In this document: positions 4,310 to 5,368 of the stretch, piece after piece
How the letters are laid out: each line of letters begins with the position of its first letter
How positions within the stretch are numbered: the stretch's first letter is position 1
DNA from: CAYYDH01 sp964470615
GTDB taxonomy: Bacteria; Patescibacteriota; Minisyncoccia; Minisyncoccales; GWA2-38-27
Direction: 5' to 3'
Assembly (NCBI GenBank): GCA_964470615.1
Contig: CAYYDH010000042.1
Coordinates: forward strand, 1-5,368
Length of the DNA stretch: 5,368 nucleotides
The notes under the pieces: generated by a model
Seen by the model: only the letters and a program-made list of their open reading frames with translations
The model's database searches: none
Told to the model about the DNA's origin: nothing
Program-made: the position numbers and the translations under genes

Positions 4310-4828
4310 TCACCTTCTGCATTCCCAACCACCTGGCCGGTAAGAGTTGGGGTTGCACCCGCTCTGGTGGAAACTCGTGTTCGGCGGCCCGGAAAAACAC
4401 CTGGGGTTGTAACTGTTCGGATTGTAGCCACCCGTATGAAAAGTGGTGTTCGGCGAACCTGAAAAGTTAGCAGGGTTGTACGGCGAAGTGTAACCTGGGA
4501 CTACGTGGAAACTCGTGTTCGCCGATCCTTCCCAGTATCTTGGCGAATAGTAACTGCTGTAGCCGCCGCGGTAGCCATGTACAGGATACGACGGTGCGCA
4601 TCGGTACTGGTAGTTTCCGTACGACGGATAGTACGCGTAAGGCCGGTAGTACTGCACTGGTTGTACGTAGTAGCACTGCTGCGCCGGCTGAACGTAGTAG
4701 TACTGCGTCGGCTGTACGTAGTAGTACTGCTGCGCCGGCTGGACGTAGTAGACGGTCTGCGCGCTGGCAGACTGCCAGCAGAAGAAACCGACAACCAACA
4801 TCATCACCAAAACTCTTAGCGTTCTCAC
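4310..4828 (-). CDS. Secreted Tyr-rich repeat protein, function unknown
   Basis: I recognise no family. The 172-residue product starts with a clear Sec signal peptide: MRTLR, a hydrophobic stretch (about 6-18), then SASA with likely cleavage after A23. No lipobox is present, so an exported soluble or surface protein is expected. Mature residues 27-59 form four YYVQP-type repeats of 8-9 residues. Residues 60-95 are Tyr/Pro/Gly-rich. Residues 96-164 are three 23-residue repeats with the core NT(S/T)FH. Of 29 Tyr codons, 26 are TAC; the mature part has five Cys. The GTG start at 4828 is fixed by AAGGAG 7 bases upstream. It has its own promoter and terminator, so it is monocistronic. GC content is well above that of the housekeeping genes. 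Adhesive, fibrous or cell-surface structural roles are speculation. Confidence 0.85.
   Translation of the reverse strand: MRTLRVLVMMLVVGFFCWQSASAQTVYYVQPAQQYYYVQPTQYYYVQPAQQCYYVQPVQYYRPYAYYPSYGNYQYRCAPSYPVHGYRGGYSSYYSPRYWEGSANTSFHVVPGYTSPYNPANFSGSPNTTFHTGGYNPNSYNPRCFSGPPNTSFHQSGCNPNSYRPGGWECRR
4337..4543 (-). repeat. Three 23-residue (69-bp) tandem repeats in the Tyr-rich protein
   Basis: Three in-frame units without gaps: 4475-4543, 4406-4474 and 4337-4405. Each encodes an aromatic residue, a Gly, the core NTSFH or NTTFH, then a Gly/Tyr/Asn/Pro-rich stretch ending in Y plus N or R. They differ at many positions in DNA and protein while the core is kept, which suggests older duplications held by selection. 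Confidence 0.85.
4652..4750 (-). repeat. Four YYVQP repeats in the Tyr-rich protein
   Basis: Four consecutive units of 8, 8, 9 and 8 codons (YYVQPAQQ, YYYVQPTQ, YYYVQPAQQ, CYYVQPVQ). The DNA is similar too, with recurring TACTACTACGT and CAGCCG. This is the first part of the mature protein after the signal peptide. Confidence 0.85.
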
Positions 4829-4835
4829 GGCTATT

Positions 4836-4841
4836 CTCCTT
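4836..4841 (-). promoter_or_regulatory. Strong Shine-Dalgarno site fixing a GTG start
   Basis: AAGGAG on the minus strand, 7 bases before the GTG at 4828. It is the best SD in the window and contrasts with rnhB, rpsP and trmD, which show none. It decides the start of the Tyr-rich protein. Confidence 0.85.
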
Positions 4842-4873
4842 AGAAGGGATCCTTGTGATTAAGAACTGCCTTG

Positions 4874-4901
4874 ATTATACACTTTCATCAAATTTTGTCA
4901 A
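4874..4901 (-). promoter_or_regulatory. Exact-consensus sigma70 promoter of the Tyr-rich protein gene
   Basis: On the minus strand, TTGACA (4896-4901) and TATAAT (4874-4879) are both perfect, separated by 16 bases. Transcription should start near 4867, giving a leader of about 40 bases. The -35 begins just after the T-tract of the preceding gene's terminator, so the cassette is insulated from upstream transcription. Confidence 0.88.
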
Positions 4902-4908
4902 ATAAAAA

Positions 4909-4938
4909 GGAGGCATTGAGATTTTTCTCTTTGCCTCC
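4909..4938 (-). terminator. Intrinsic terminator of the Pro/Met/Val-rich protein gene
   Basis: GGAGGCA (4909-4915) pairs with TGCCTCC (4932-4938). After a 2x2 mismatch, GAGA pairs with TCTC around a 4-base loop. On the minus strand the stem is followed by TTTTTATTT. Its apical part closely resembles that of the terminator at 4278-4304. Confidence 0.88.
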
Positions 4939-4942
4939 CTGC

Positions 4943-4955
4943 CCCGCTTTGCGGG
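4943..4955 (-). other. Small GC-rich hairpin before the terminator
   Basis: CCCGC (4943-4947) and GCGGG (4951-4955) form a 5-bp stem with a 3-base loop, between the TAA stop at 4965 and the terminator at 4909-4938. It has no T-tract. It may stabilise the mRNA 3' end or be incidental. Confidence 0.35.
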
Positions 4956-4964
4956 ACCTAGTCC

Positions 4965-5368
4965 TTACCGCTGGATCAGCACCTGAACGGCGCTGACCTT
5001 GATCCCCTCCAGTTTGAACTTCTTGCCGTCGGGGAGTTCGCCCTTGATCTCGTCCTTCTCCTGCTTGGTGATCTTCGTACCGGCAGGAAGGATAAGCGCG
5101 GGCGCCACAATCTGGGCGGACTGCTGGACTGGTTGCGGAGCCATAACGGTCGGGTCAACGGGCGCCGGAACCGGCATAGGAGCCGGGACCGGGACGTTGA
5201 CTACGACATTCTGGCTAACCGCCACCTGCGGGACCGACATCGGAACGGTCGTCGAAGCGGGCATGGACATCGGAGCCGACATTGGAACGGGCTGACCGAC
5301 CGGAGTCGGCATCATCATCGGGACCTGCTGGATCTGGCGAGATTGATAAATCGTCGCACCAATCCGCA
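4965..5368 (-). CDS. Pro/Met/Val-rich low-complexity protein, 5'-truncated by window edge
   Basis: I recognise no family. The frame is open to the window edge, so at least 133 codons are present and the true start is outside. An internal Met at 5318 would begin MMMPTPVGQPVP, but the 16 in-frame codons upstream (RIGATIYQSRQIQQVP) contain no stop, and no start signal is visible there. The first two-thirds are low-complexity with recurring PM, PV and PA pairs (for example VPVPAPMPVPAPV), suggesting an extended linker. The last ~45 residues (LPAGTKITKQEKDEIKGELP and on to the end) are charged, end in alternating hydrophobics (VSAVQVLIQR) and may form a small beta fold. GC content is high: 35 of 60 bases in 4981-5040. 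A strong terminator follows. An envelope role is possible but unproven, since any signal peptide is off-window. Confidence 0.7.
   Translation of the reverse strand, partial: RIGATIYQSRQIQQVPMMMPTPVGQPVPMSAPMSMPASTTVPMSVPQVAVSQNVVVNVPVPAPMPVPAPVDPTVMAPQPVQQSAQIVAPALILPAGTKITKQEKDEIKGELPDGKKFKLEGIKVSAVQVLIQR

Noticed and set aside
4310..4312. UGA recoded as Gly (as in Gracilibacteria and Absconditabacteria)
   Set aside because: The TGA is followed after 5 bases by a terminator stem with a T-tract, so it acts as a stop; no internal in-frame TGA is needed in any other gene.
4249..4431. Minus-strand open frame across the terminator at 4278-4304
   Set aside because: It reads through a strong terminator, overlaps the Tyr-rich gene in another frame, and has no start signals.
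308..4828. Functional link between tRNA-Tyr and the Tyr-rich protein in the same window
   Set aside because: tRNA-Tyr sits in a conserved tRNA/rpmG cluster some 4 kb away; proximity alone is no evidence of a link.
4501..4905. Several open frames overlapping the Tyr-rich gene on both strands (Arg/Ser/Val-rich)
   Set aside because: They are by-products of the GC-rich repeats. Only the 4310-4828 frame has a signal peptide, an SD, a promoter, a terminator and coherent protein repeats.
4976..5295. Open frames on both strands overlapping the Pro/Met/Val-rich gene
   Set aside because: Low-complexity GC-rich DNA keeps several frames open; the frame ending at 4965 stops just before a terminator and is the coherent one.

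Overview
The window reads almost entirely on the minus strand and looks like a chromosomal segment of a reduced-genome bacterium, most likely a Candidate Phyla Radiation (Patescibacteria, Parcubacteria-like) member. Grounds for this are the compact and short housekeeping proteins, the L32 and S16 C-terminal tails, tRNAs without encoded CCA, weak or absent Shine-Dalgarno (SD) sites before several core genes, and no rimM or rplS beside rpsP/trmD. This placement is inference; no 16S gene is present. UGA appears to be a stop, because one gene ends in TGA five bases before a strong terminator.

Region by region, in transcription order from the right edge. (1) 4965-5368 is the 3' part of a gene running off the window. 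It encodes a Pro/Met/Val-rich low-complexity protein with a small charged C-terminal segment and is closed by a strong terminator. (2) 4310-4828 is a monocistronic cassette for a secreted Tyr-rich repeat protein. It has an exact-consensus sigma70 promoter, a strong SD, a GTG start, a signal peptide, two kinds of internal repeat and its own terminator. These two genes are clearly more GC-rich than the rest and are the least explained part of the window. (3) 4244-1589 is a compact RNA/translation cluster: rnhB, rpmF, nusB, rnc and rpsP. (4) A near-consensus promoter at 1557-1585 then drives khpA and trmD, separated by a 71-base gap with two hairpins where rimM often sits in other bacteria. (5) A putative promoter overlapping the end of trmD leads into tRNA-Tyr, tRNA-Thr, rpmG, a hairpin, and the first 15 bases of a further tRNA, perhaps tRNA-Trp before secE.

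The housekeeping genes form one theme: ribosomal proteins (L32, S16, L33), RNA processing (RNase III), antitermination (NusB), tRNA modification (TrmD), an RNA-binding KH protein, RNase HII, and tRNAs. Points most worth following: both complete tRNAs lack U at T-loop position 55 (C in tRNA-Thr, G in tRNA-Tyr, the latter with A rather than G at position 18); the Tyr-rich secreted repeat protein with a highly optimised expression cassette; the three-copy 12-residue tail repeat of S16; and the structured leaders before khpA and trmD.
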